Source of the DNA: Phlebiopsis flavidoalba
Lineage: Eukaryota > Basidiomycota > Agaricomycetes > Polyporales > Phanerochaetaceae
Assembly (NCBI GenBank): GCA_035772785.1
Contig: JAOCPU010000005.1
Span: forward strand, 124,001 to 188,000
DNA: 64,000 nt
Direction: 5' to 3'
This document shows positions 1 through 10,918 of the stretch, one piece after another. Position 1 is the first letter of the stretch, and each line of letters begins with the position of its first letter. The translations under genes and the position numbers were made by a program. The notes beneath the pieces are model-generated. The model made no database searches, had not been told where the DNA came from, and worked only from the letters and a program-made list of their open reading frames with translations.

Positions 1-1088
1 GTCGAGTTCGAAACTGAGCCAAGACGAGGTGAGTTCAACTTGAAGTTGGGCTCACAAGCTGTGTTGGGTGGCCCACTTCTAACTAGGATACACGTGTTGT
101 CTCACGCTATACCAGGACCCTGGACCCTATGCGGGGGCCATGTCATCCCCTAACCCCTTTCACACCCGCTAGGCTCTGCTAGTAGGTTCCCTTTGTCTTA
201 GCCTGGGCCCCTTCGTCGCTCCTCGAAGCACGGACGTGAACTTGCCACGTTGGTCAAATGGGCGCCTCACACAGAGTGCCGTCGCTAGCTGCTGTGCCTC
301 GGGTTGAGAAGCTGGCCGTGTCTGGTAAAAAGACCTCTGCGATCGTCTTCACGCTTCGTGAACTCAAAAGCTGGGCGTATGTACGAAACTTCCGATCACT
401 GTGTCTTTCTTGGCCTCTGGAAACTACTCGTCTCTCGACCGGAAATCGGCCACCCCGTGCGCCCGAAGATACGACCGAGTACTGGTACACGGCGTATGCA
501 GAGTTCGCTATCATAGCCCTGTGAAATTGGGCCATCGTATCGATTACCGCCATCTGGACTCGTATCTCGGACGACAGGTCTCGTTAGTCGCGCCACATGA
601 TCGATTTCTTCTCTCGGGGGCCTCCTGCTCGCCCAACTTTGCTCGACTTTTTCGATATTTCTCATGCACGTCCGCACGCCAAAATTCCCGTTTGTGCCCG
701 GATTTCACACCCACAACGCAAACGGTAACTTGACTCAGAGAATTCGGCGCCCAGGAACACTGATCGGGCGCTGGGAAAGCTCTCGGTTGATCAAATTCCC
801 GGGAAAAGCCATTCTGTATAAGAATAAGATCAGCGCGTCGAAATGCCCGCAACACTCACCTTGACTTATCCCTCGCTCATCTCAGCCCCGCCGAACTCGA
901 ATTAATCAGTTTGGACTTATATTGACACTCTTTTGATTCTCGACGCTCATTTTATCATGGGCGCGCGGATTTATGGAACGAAACATCACCTTTTGGGGGA
1001 TTGGTAGGCGTTGTTATGACCGCGCTGAAGCTCAAGGATCGCTATGATGCCTGTTTGTATCTCATTGTCATTCCTGTCCACGGTCGTG
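1..1088. other. Left edge, no supported gene
   Basis: Short overlapping open frames occur on both strands between 250 and 860, but none resembles a family I recognise and they overlap each other in opposite senses. No splice-consistent chain of exons was found. The stretch may be the intergenic region upstream of the membrane protein that begins near 1.1 kb. Confidence 0.4.
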
Positions 1089-2500
1089 TTTCCATCTCAG
1101 ACCCCGCAGATCATCAATTGCCTGCTGAGGAGCAGGCTTGGCCTCGGACAAGGACCTGTCGCGCTACACAGTCCCGTTGATGAGGAAACGGGTAGAACTT
1201 TGCCTGATACTCTCAGTATCGACACCCCACAATACCTTCTGCCAGGCCGAAGCGTAAGCGCGCAGCGGACTGCTGCATGTGCTGTGGTCTCAAGTGCGTT
1301 CGTACTTATCAAGTCTCTCTGCTCTGTCTTATTGATGCACCGACTTAAAAAAGGTGCGGTCTCTTTTGGAAAGCCTTCGGTATCGTCTGTTTGTTGTTTT
1401 TGGCTTGGCAAGCGGTCAAGTTAGTCTTTTGGCTTGTAACGGTCGGTAGTACTTCAGGTTCTCTACAGGCACACGGACTCTGAGTTTCTGTTCAGCCTTC
1501 GCCTACTGGTCTCGAAGGAATGCCTGTTTACAGCAAGTCGCTGGGTGTGTGCCGATGCAAGATTCATTTATAACCCAGAACAAAACCCTTTACTCGATTC
1601 CCATTGGTGTTTCTAAGGCCGACTCTTCACTCACCATCCGCGGACGTTCTGTTTGGCACCATTGTCCTCGCCGAAGGTGCAAACGACGCTGAAGATATCA
1701 AACTCGAAATGGTGTGCTACGAGCTGACAAGAAAGAGCTCCTCGATCAGGTTCAATTCCGGTACCCGACGGCTGAAGACGTCAAAGATGGCCTGTCTCAG
1801 AGCTCGGTACATCTCGACACCGTGACAAAGCCTGGCTCTTGTATGCGCTACGACATTGTCTTGCGCATCCCTCCCGCACTCAAAGAGCTTTTAATCAAGT
1901 CCTCGTCCGTTGCTCAACTCCGGTTTGCCGAAGACGCACAAATTACACTCGACAGTCTGCGTGGTCGATTTCCAAGCAATCGGCGAGAACAGCGAGCTTT
2001 CCATGGTTCTTCCGCGCTCCAATATACATGCCAACAAGATGTCGCTCGCCACCACCAAACGGCTGGCTCGTCGGCGACCGTGAGTGAGCATCGTCAACTC
2101 CACCGAGCTCGACACCCACCTAGGCTCAGCAGTCATGAACGTGCACGCCCGCCCGTTCCAGGCAGCAGACGTCGACTCCCAGCCTACAACCGCCTTTTTG
2201 GACACTCGCTCTGGTAACGGTCGTGCAGACATTTTCTACGAGACGACAGCGGAGCGCCGCACCGCCCCATCTCGAGTTTCACACAAGGTGCCCCGCGGCC
2301 GCACGGGCGACTTGTACCTCACGTACAAGCAGGCGGAGTTCAATGGCCGTGTGGATATCAAGTCTAAGTCGTGGTCTGCTACCGGTCTACAAGGCACGTT
2401 CAACCGCACTTCGTCGGCGCTACCATGGGTAGGCGATGAGAACGGCAGCGATATGGTGACTGCTGAGTCTCAGAGTGGATGGGTTGGTCTCTACTTCTGA
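1089..2500 (+). CDS. Membrane-anchored beta-rich hypothetical protein (DUF4097/DUF7330-like)
   Basis: The reading frame changes several times, but a continuous protein can be followed. It has an acidic N-terminal region, a Lys/Arg/Cys-rich stretch (KRKRAADCCMCCGLKC, near 1250), one transmembrane segment (FWKAFGIVCLLFLAW, about 1365-1440), then a long extracellular part of short beta-strand-like repeats ending SGWVGLYF and TGA at 2498-2500. The long tail contains repeated Ser/Thr-Asn-Gly strands (for example GDLYLTYKQAEFNGRVDIKSK). This type-II layout with a putative adhesin-like beta domain matches, from memory, hypothetical proteins common in Agaricomycetes. No enzymatic motif is visible. 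Frameshifts lie near 1340, 1530 and 2080. The start codon is unresolved; the lower bound is where plausible coding sequence begins. Confidence 0.6.
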
Positions 2501-3040
2501 ACGAGGTCGTATCTTACCGCCCCATGATCTCTTTGGTCTGAAACGTTCTTCAAGAATAGCGAATTGCGCAATATAATTTTAACTTCGCAAAGCGCAATGA
2601 TGCGCTTGACTGCGAGACTTTGAGAAATTGAAGAAAATGTAGTGTGTTGTATATTGTATTACGTAATCATCGCGACTAAATTGATCGGCGATCAAACCTC
2701 ACATGAGAGGGGCTTCAACGATTGCTCATGTCCTCCACGAGCAATGACGCCAATGCGCTAGATCTCAAGCACTAGTAATTATGTGGAAGGTTTGAATGGA
2801 CGAGCAAGGCAGTTTTCGTACGAAGCTCTCATTCTTTGTTCGATGAGGGCGGCGGCTCACTTGTTGAAAGTAGCATTCCAATGTGGTCCACCGTGACTAC
2901 TAGGGTGAATGGTCCGCCTCCCGGAGGCTGGGATTTTATTATAGTCGGGGCTGACCTCCTTAACTAGCATTTAAGTCGCCTTGACTGCTTAGTCGACTCT
3001 TTACCTCTCCACCCCATCTCACCCACATCTCGTCCCTACT
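2501..3040. promoter_or_regulatory. Intergenic region and putative chitinase promoter
   Basis: There is no coding signal in these 540 bases between the two plus-strand genes. An AT-rich TATA-like stretch (tttatta, about 2935-2943) lies about 100 bases upstream of the chitinase ATG and is followed by a pyrimidine-rich leader with several CTC/ACC runs, typical of fungal 5' untranslated regions. The TATA assignment is weak, resting only on position and composition. Confidence 0.3.
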
Positions 3041-4661
3041 ATGTGGTCGATTCGTGCCCTTAGCCTCCTCTCTCTAGCACCTTGGGCATTCGTCCGGGCT
3101 GTGCCCTTGAGTCGTGATACCCAAGAGGCCGTGGCAACTACGTGGTATACGGGTTGGCATGCACAGTACTTGCCACTGGAAAACGTGAGCTGGAAAAAGT
3201 ACAGTTCCGTGTCTTATGCTTTTGCGTAAGTCTCATACACTGCTCGATTGCCTGCTTGATCTCGCTCATTTTCATTCGTAGTGAGACCACGCCGGATCCT
3301 TCGGTCGTATCTTTGCAAGATTCAGACGTTGACGTCCTTCAGAGACTGGTCAGCATGGCTCATGAGAATGTATGTGTTCCACTCCCCTTATGATCACGGC
3401 AGCGGCTGACTACTGACTCGACCACTGCAGAACGTAGCTGCACTCCTCACAGTCGGAGGTTGGACTGGGTCCAGATATTTCTCGACGGCGGTTGGCTCCG
3501 CCGAGAACCGCACACAATTTGCGCAAGCGCTCTTGAACTTGGTCGACAAGTACGACCTTGATGGTATCGACATCGAGTTAGTCATTGATCTCCATGCCCC
3601 ATAAATCTGTACTCACGTAGACTCTGTAGCTGGGAATATCCAAACAAGCAAGGCTCGGGGTGTAACATCATATCCGACCAGGATACTCCCAACTTCCTCT
3701 CCCTCTCTTTCCTCCGCGAACTTCGCTCCTCCGACGCAGGACGTAACATGACCATCTCCACCGCGACCTCCATTGTGCCCTTTGCATCACCCGACGGTAG
3801 CCCGACATCCGACGTCTCGCCCTTCGCTGACCTCCTTAACTATGTCACGCTCATGAACTACGACATCTTCGGTAGCTGGTCAAGTGTTGTCGGGCCCAAT
3901 GCTCCGCTTGACGACACGTTGCGCACCCGAACAATACCAGCAAGGCTCTGCCGTGTCAGCCATTACTTCGTGGACAAATGCCGGCTTCCCAGCTAACAAG
4001 ATCGTGCTCGGTGTTGGCTCGTACGGACACAGCTACTTTGTGACGCACGACGCTGCGACGGCGGGGCCGATGCCAGACGCAGATCAACCTGCTGGGACTA
4101 CTACATTGGCGGCATACCCTGCATTCGATAACTCGCAGCAGCCGTTGGGTGATTCGTGGGATGCGGTCGAGCCTGCTGGCACAGACGAGTGTGGAAACCC
4201 TACCGCTGGCGGCCCTTCTGGGATTTACAACTTCAGGGGAATGATTGAGAAGGGGCTGTTGGATGAAAGAGGGTAACCCTGTAGAGGGCATGGGCTTTAG
4301 TTTCGACAAGTGCAGCCAGACGGTCAGTCCTTTCGGGGCGCATTACAATTTATGACTTCGATCAATTGACGTTCAACCTCGCAGCCCGTTCATCTACAAT
4401 CCTCAAACATCGACCATGATATCTTACGACGACCCTCAGTCTTTTGGTGAGTGGTCGCTTGACATGGCTTTGGAGCACGGCCAGCTGACATTTGTGACCC
4501 TCAGCCGCGAAGGGCCAGTATATATCCATGATTCAGGTTTGCTGGGATTCGCCATGTGGGAAGCTGCTGGAGACCACAACGATCTGTTGTTGAACGCGAT
4601 CTCTGACAGCATGGGCATCACGGATGATTCAAGCCCGACGGGATTGAATGCGATCATTTAG
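3041..4661 (+). CDS. Secreted GH18 chitinase
   Basis: This encodes a glycoside hydrolase family 18 endochitinase that hydrolyses beta-1,4-N-acetylglucosamine links, secreted for cell-wall remodelling or mycoparasitism. The first 20 residues form a signal peptide (hydrophobic core LSLLSLAPWAFV). Introns can be placed at 3227-3281, 3370-3430, 3577-3629 and 4447-4504. Splicing the third restores the catalytic motif DGIDIDWEYPN; the catalytic glutamate is the E of WEYP. Also visible are the substrate-strand motif TVGGWTGS, the NYD motif (TLMNYDIFGSW) and the C-terminal strand GFAMWEAAGD, so the catalytic barrel is essentially complete. No chitin-binding module or GPI signal is seen. Frame breaks occur near 3920, 4268, 4384 and 4520 (the last a TA expansion in tatata). 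They look like single-event indels in otherwise conserved sequence, so the gene is probably intact in the organism. Confidence 0.92.
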
Positions 4662-4900
4662 TTTTGTGGGGTTGTATTTTAGGAATGACATGCTGTGGTT
4701 ACTAGGACACATATTAGGACGTGCGGCCAACTCCAGTGAGATGGATTCATGCCCTCGGTTTCGATCTTAGGTCTGGGAGTGTAAGCTTGTCGGGATGAGT
4801 TGTCTCCAAGATCACGGAGTTCTCATTCCTCAACCAGAGTCAGGTTAACCTGAGTACAACGAATGATGCCTCTCCGACCACAATCAACGACCTCCGCGGT

Positions 4901-7900
4901 TCACGTCTCGCTGCCTACGCTATCGTTCAGCGTCGGTACGTTTGTCGCCCAACACACGTGTCCGCAACCTGCCGCACACGGATGCCCTGCGAGCGAGATC
5001 CTCCCTTCGGAGGGCAGACCGTCAGGGAATCTTAGCGCCGGGCTGTTATCCTCGCCGTCCCCGCGCGTGCTTCGCGCCATCATCCGATCCGTCACCGTCT
5101 CCTGTCTTCGGACGCTGCACGGCGAAGTCGTGGTTCAGTAATGCCCGAGTCTGACTGATTAAATGTCAAGGGACTGTTGGGGTTGCAGGAATGGGGACTG
5201 TGGGTCGAGAGAGGTAGTACTGTTGATAACACGCTTGGTGACCACCGTGTTGACAGATGGGGCAGAGGAAGAGGAAGAGCGCGAACAGGAAGACGGCTAG
5301 AGAGGTCTTAGTTTCACGGAGCATAACGCTATCAGAAGGCCTCGTACCAGATTGAGCACGTAGTGAAAGACTTCTGACACTTGGTACAATACGAAAAGCC
5401 TCCGGTGGGTTTGTTGTGGCGGGAGGTACTGTTGAGGATAAGGAACTAGTAGCGGCTTGTGACACCGGGTACATGTAGTATAGATGGTCGTTTGAACCTG
5501 TCATGAAAGATCAGCATGTTTTCGGAACGACGTACACCAAGTTTAACTGACCGCCGTCTGATTCTGTACTTCTTCAGCCTCCGTGTACTTTCGAATGTAC
5601 GCCGCAGCCACGTGCAATCGCAATCGCATCAGCATTTCTGAAAAACGCGCAATCTTTGATGGTCTATGTTCGCTCGTTGCAATTGAATGCGACTGACCGA
5701 TGTAGCATGTCAATGAAAACGTAGCGCTCGCTTGGGGCCAATCCTCAAACTCGTCGGGAACGATGAGAGCCAAGCAATTGCGCACATTTGCACATCACCT
5801 GTGGATGACGTGTCCCTTCTTAGTGCCAACACCCGTCGAGTAGCGTCTAGCCTTTAACCTCGTCTGCCAAAGACTCTAGCGATTTTGTCCTTCAACGCCC
5901 TTCATCCATTCCAACGATATCTGACACCTCGCCTCCGATTCCCTAATCGCACTCTTTAAACGAATCATCGAAGGCGCGGGCTAGGTGCCATTTCGCTGCC
6001 ACCGTCAAGATCATGGTCAATATTGGGAACATCGTCTTCATAAAACACGCCGGAACGCGGTCGATTGTTCGACATTACAGAAGCAGACCGCATACTGGCG
6101 TTCTCCTGTCGTAGAGCCGCTGGTGTTGAAGAAGAGTGCCTGCTCGGTCCGGACACCCTTCGCATCGCATCGCTATTTCGCTGAAAACTATTTCCTTGGC
6201 CTTGAATGTCCGGGGTATACATGGACGTTGGAGTTGCGCTAGCGGTCAACAGTCCGCATGCTGCTCTTCGACGGATGTTTCAGCAGCTTCCCACGGGTTG
6301 GTGTGACCGCGGGAGAGGTAGACACGGCAAGCGATGCAAAAACCGTAGAACTTCGGCTCCTCGTCCGCGTCCGCGCACTTTCGCGCGCTGTTTTTCTACT
6401 AGACCGGCTCAGACTGCCTCGCTGCCTCGACTGGGTCTTGAAGGGAGCCCCGTCATTGTACTCGTCCGATGAATGGGTGGCGCTGTGTCAGTAGGGGAAG
6501 CAGGAGAGGGCGAGTCTTCCTCCTCTCTCGTTTCGTCCTCCGTCCATGTCTGCTGTCCTGCAACCCGCGATAACGGAGAAGGCTGTACGCTGGCGCTTCG
6601 CTGACTCCAATGTCCAGACATATGCGTGACGGACCTGCCACGCTAGCGGCTTGGTCCCCGTCGTCCTTCATGCGGCCGACGGTCATCGCCCGCTTCGGAT
6701 ACCCTATCCTCGATACCAGGCTCTCCTTCACTGTCTTCGGAGTCCGTGTCGTCCAACACACCTTCTCCGATATTCTTGAGACTAGAATGACTTTGGGATC
6801 TGATCTCAGACTCTATGATACCTGAGTGGAGAGAAGAAGTGGCGAAAGAGGATCGTCTGTAAGAGGATCCAAGCCTTGGCCGTGTGGACGGGGGTCCGTT
6901 GTTCCCAAGGGTTGCGGAGAGGCCACTGCCAGAGGTCCTCCGTGCCACACTCGGGTTGTGATGCCGGTATAGGTGTGGAAGGGGAGAGGTGTCGTCGGGT
7001 GGTGAGGGGAAGGAGTAGTAGACGAGACAGGTGTGGTTCTGAGGGGAGAGAGGTACCCCTTATCGGCACCAGATAGAGAGTGCGTGGAGGAGCTGTATGT
7101 TCTTGACTTTGTGCTGCTGCGTCGAGAGGTAGCAGTAGTGGTAGGACGTGATGAGGTCTCGTTATGAGAGCTAGATGTGTACGCAGAGAACGATCTTATG
7201 GGGTGGCTCGGGTAGTACTTGGGCAATTGTGGGAATGGCTGCGGGAGCGGAGGAGGAATGGGGGAGCTTCGGGCTCACGAGAGGAAGGGGCGAAAGATTC
7301 GACTTTGGGCTCTCTGAGAGACGTTGGGATCGTATCAGGTCGGTAAGCAACGATTCTAGAAGTAGCCACATCTGCGCAGCATCTGGTTTCCCTGCATCGA
7401 GGGCAGCCTATGGTCGTTTGAGTATAACGACGGACATCATGAATAGAGGTGCTTACGTCTGCATTGTGGGCACATAGCGCAGATCGTTCCTCTCCTGCAA
7501 ACCGATAGCTTTGTGCAAGCCGAGCGAAGGTTTCGGTGTCTCTCGCTAGTTCATGACCCGTCATCATGCACATCGTCTGTGTACTAGGTAAGTACGGCTT
7601 ATCACCTAACGCCTTTGCTTTCCGCTTCGTAGTAGTCTTCTTTCTCTCCGGATTTCTGTTGGTGATGCATCAGAATAGCTTGAAAAATTATTTCCTCAGC
7701 TGAGACCTACATATCGTCATACGGGACTTCCCATCGCTTCGGTCTGTCCGTCACAAACAATACACATCCCTGAGCATCCCACGACACGGCCGTCCGAGGA
7801 ATGGCGTCAATAGGTTTGGTAGATGTTCGAAGATCAAGTTGAGAGAATGTCCCCGAAAAGTGTTGTGCCCAGATGGTGTGCGAATCCGCAAAAGCAATAT

Positions 7901-9720
7901 CTAATCAACATATTTAAGTGAGTGCACAAAGGTGATACGCGGTGGAAAGTCATACCTGTTTACGCCTCCCTCCACCGCAGAACCTCTGACAGACCACTTA
8001 GCGATATACCCCCGACGAACGTCCCATACTTCGATAGGGTCACCCATGAGGCGACTATATGACGCCTTGTTATCGTCGTTTTGTTGGAAGTCGGGGATGC
8101 AGCACCACCTATCCTTGGGCTTGCAGGAGGTCCAGTGATACTGAGATCGAGCGCAGGGTTCGGCTGACTATTGGCGGAGCCTTCCAGATAGGATGTCACC
8201 GCTAGCTCGCACTCATATCCCGGTCGCCATGCAACGCAGCGCACAGGAAAGGAAGTTGATAATGTGTATAGAGGTTTGCGCGAAATGTGACTGCCACCAT
8301 TGCGAACGGAGATATCCCATACCTCGACACGCCGGTCAGCCTGGGTCATGTGTATTGCATGAAGACAATTTCACCTTGACGGTGCGATCCAAACCACCAC
8401 TCGCTAACCAGCCATTGCCGTTTGCATCGTTCTCGTTAGGTGCAGCACTGGAAGCGAAGCCACCAAGTTCATCAAACAGCCCAGAGCCTACACCCTGATA
8501 CCAATTACTCCCTTGAGAGGAGCCCGAGGATCCTGTTGATCGGTGGCCGTTATTTGCCGTGTACGTCGATGGGAGAGTCCAGTCCAGTGTAAGGATCGGA
8601 CCGGAATGCGCGAGGGCTATGCGGTCTAGCTGGCCACGCTGGCCCATGTTGAGGTCCCAGCTGCGGAAGGTTTAGATGCTATTGAGATAGGACACAACGG
8701 GCGGTGAATCTTACCGGTAGATGTTGCCATTATCTAAACCTGTGATAGCGTGGCGAGGTTGCCAATGAACGGGTGAGAAAGACGACCGATCGCACGGAAG
8801 CAGGGTGGTGAATCTTCATGATAGAGTCCGTCAGGTCCCGAAGATCCTAATAATGGTATTCATCAAAGAAGGCCTCCTTTCTCGATTGAGGATTCGCACC
8901 CACACTCGGAGGTCGCCATCTGCTGAAGCCGTGATACAATAGTTGTGAAGAATGGTGGAATAGGCAAGCTTGTGTATTGAGCGGACGTGCTGACGGCTAC
9001 GCCGTTCTATACATTATGGCGTTAGACATAATTTGCGAGTTATGCAATTGAATTCAAGGTTTGGGGGAAGGTTCCTCATACACAAGCAGAAGGAATACCA
9101 TGCGTGCTCACCAAACTTCGAGGGGCCTGACTTCTGGATGTCCCACATAATAATCTCTCCATTCCTTGCGCTCGTGATGATCTTGTTGTTGAAGACTAGT
9201 GTAACTCATTTGAGCCTGACCTTAAATGAATGTGATTTTGTTGACGCACCTCCGTGAGCCCACACTACATCAGTGCTAACACTGTCTATCTTCAGCCCCC
9301 ACTACCGGCCCACAAGTTACGTGAAGCGTCAATTCGATAACCACCATGTCCAAATGAGTGCCGATGCTCTGCATTGGTCGCCGCACTAGGGTCGCAAACG
9401 CGAAGGATTCGTAGTGCTGAGAGAGGTTGGTCGGTTTCTAGCGCAAAACTGTGCTATTGGTCTTACATTCTCTTCCGGTAAACAATACACCTGCTCCCAT
9501 CTTCGCTCCTAGATATCGATCCTCCTCCAGGAGTGGTGGCGGCCTGCATCCGAACATGACGAGTGGGCCCCTGGGGCCCATGCGTCCCCTGGAGTCCGAG
9601 TATATGTCAGGAAGGACGGCTTGAGGAAACGCGTTATGAAGAGAAGGTCTGCGGGACATGTGTTCAGGCATTGTAGAGTAGCGGGAACGGTGAATGTTAG
9701 GGGATGAAATTGAAGGCACT
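4901..9720 (-). CDS. RTC1: RTC1/WDR24, WD40 and zinc-finger subunit of the SEA/GATOR2 complex
   Basis: This encodes a SEACAT/GATOR2 subunit at the vacuolar membrane, which promotes TORC1 activity by opposing the GAP arm. Reading downwards: a Ser/Arg-rich N-terminus (SSPNIHRSRYSTMPEH, about 9700); WD40 blades including ALRILRVCDPSA, NNKIITSARNGEIIMWDI, SIHKLAYSTILHNYC, ASADGDLRVW and VEVWDISVRNGG, to about 7700; a helical segment (ELARDTETFARLAQSYRFAG, about 7540); a long low-complexity Ser/Thr/Pro linker (about 7250-5960); a helical region (LRLHVAAAYIRKY); and the C-terminal zinc fingers YCTKCQKSFTTC, CPICQHGGHQACY (about 5260-5215) and CAAGCGHVCW (about 4985-4950). Order and content match fungal RTC1. 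The linker contains an acidic DDTDSEDSEGEP patch. At least five frameshifts and several introns interrupt it. The start is unresolved; a possible further N-terminus extends to 9953. Confidence 0.9.
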
Positions 9721-9960
9721 CGACATTATCAGACTGATACAAGTAAACGAGTACAGACTTCGAGCAAGGCCGGGTGTCCCAGGGACTGACACAAACCATC
9801 ATCCATCAATGATGATGTGGGACCTCGAGAACCCCCCGCGCTCAACGCCACAAAGGCCTCGGCATTACGCGAGGGAACGCGCGGGAGGTTCCGGGCCGCC
9901 ATTTGTTTTGTCTGACTGCGTGAGATTCTTCTTCTCGTGGACCCTTTCCTCATACCACGG

Positions 9961-10918
9961 CGTCTTCAGGCCAACACACTAAGAGTGTGCTTCCGTGGAC
10001 TGACGTGCCCCGCAGCGTAATATATCACCATCCATGTGGTGATGCACCGGTCGTTCAGCTCTGAACATCCGTCGATGAGCTTCTTTTGTTGGTGGGCTGA
10101 AACTCTTTCTAAGACAGATAGTCGCGCCAACTGTTACTAGAAAGTTTCCAGACTTCGCGTTTGAACTAAATCACACAGTGAGACTTTACAGCTTGCTGCG
10201 GAACTTATAGGTACGGTCCTGTCTTTAACCTCTTATGTGAACAAAAGCTCACAGATCACGTTCTTTTCTCATGAATGCTCTTTTCACAGCCCGTGACACT
10301 GGCGAATAGCTTGAAATGTCGATCTATGACTTTGTCTACAAACCTTCTCTAATATCACAGTCGATCAGCAAGCCCAGATCTTGACTACAAGCAAGTCATC
10401 GTCGTTCGTTTTCTCCAGGATACAGCAACCCTGCCATGACGATGACATCCGCAAGCCACCGTATGCAGATATTCGTATGAATTTTTACTAGTAACGGCAC
10501 CTCATGAACAGCCCTCCCACTATTGTACCCTCAGATCTGATGAGCAAAATCTCTGCTCTAACAGTCTGTCCAAGCCACGAACATAGTGACACGATTGGTC
10601 AACTCTTCCGTCGGGAGGGGCTGAGGCCGACCGCTCAGATCACGCTCCCATGCGAAGTGCGTCCTAGCATGCCAGCGCTACGAATGAACAGAGGTTCTAG
10701 ACGAATATGTGAGCTATTTTGCGTCAGCTGCACTACTATTTCAATGATAAAATGTGTTGAATAGGATTGACAGCGCGGACCACGTAGATGTACCGACACT
10801 GCTTGACATGCGTGGAACTAGACCCTTTCCTATAGCACACTCGTAGGTGAGTTTCAGCTACATAAGCGGCTCGGGTGGCAGGACTTGCTCGAAACTCACA
10901 CCCCGCTCCCTCGACAAG
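9961..10918. other. Intergenic region between RTC1 and paralogue A
   Basis: This is the divergent space upstream of both RTC1 (minus) and paralogue A (plus), about 950 bases, so it probably holds both promoters. A short open frame at 10504-10764 has no recognisable content and I do not call it. The last 30 bases before the paralogue A ATG are C-rich (cacaccccgctccctcgac), a usual fungal leader composition. Confidence 0.35.

Noticed and set aside
1..20. gagttcgaaact at the left edge as a tRNA 3' half
   Set aside because: The flanking five-base stems do not pair.
3571..3580. Apparent loss of an Asp in the chitinase motif (reads DGIDIE before splicing)
   Set aside because: The Glu comes from reading into the intron; the donor at 3577 and acceptor at 3629 restore DGIDIDWE.
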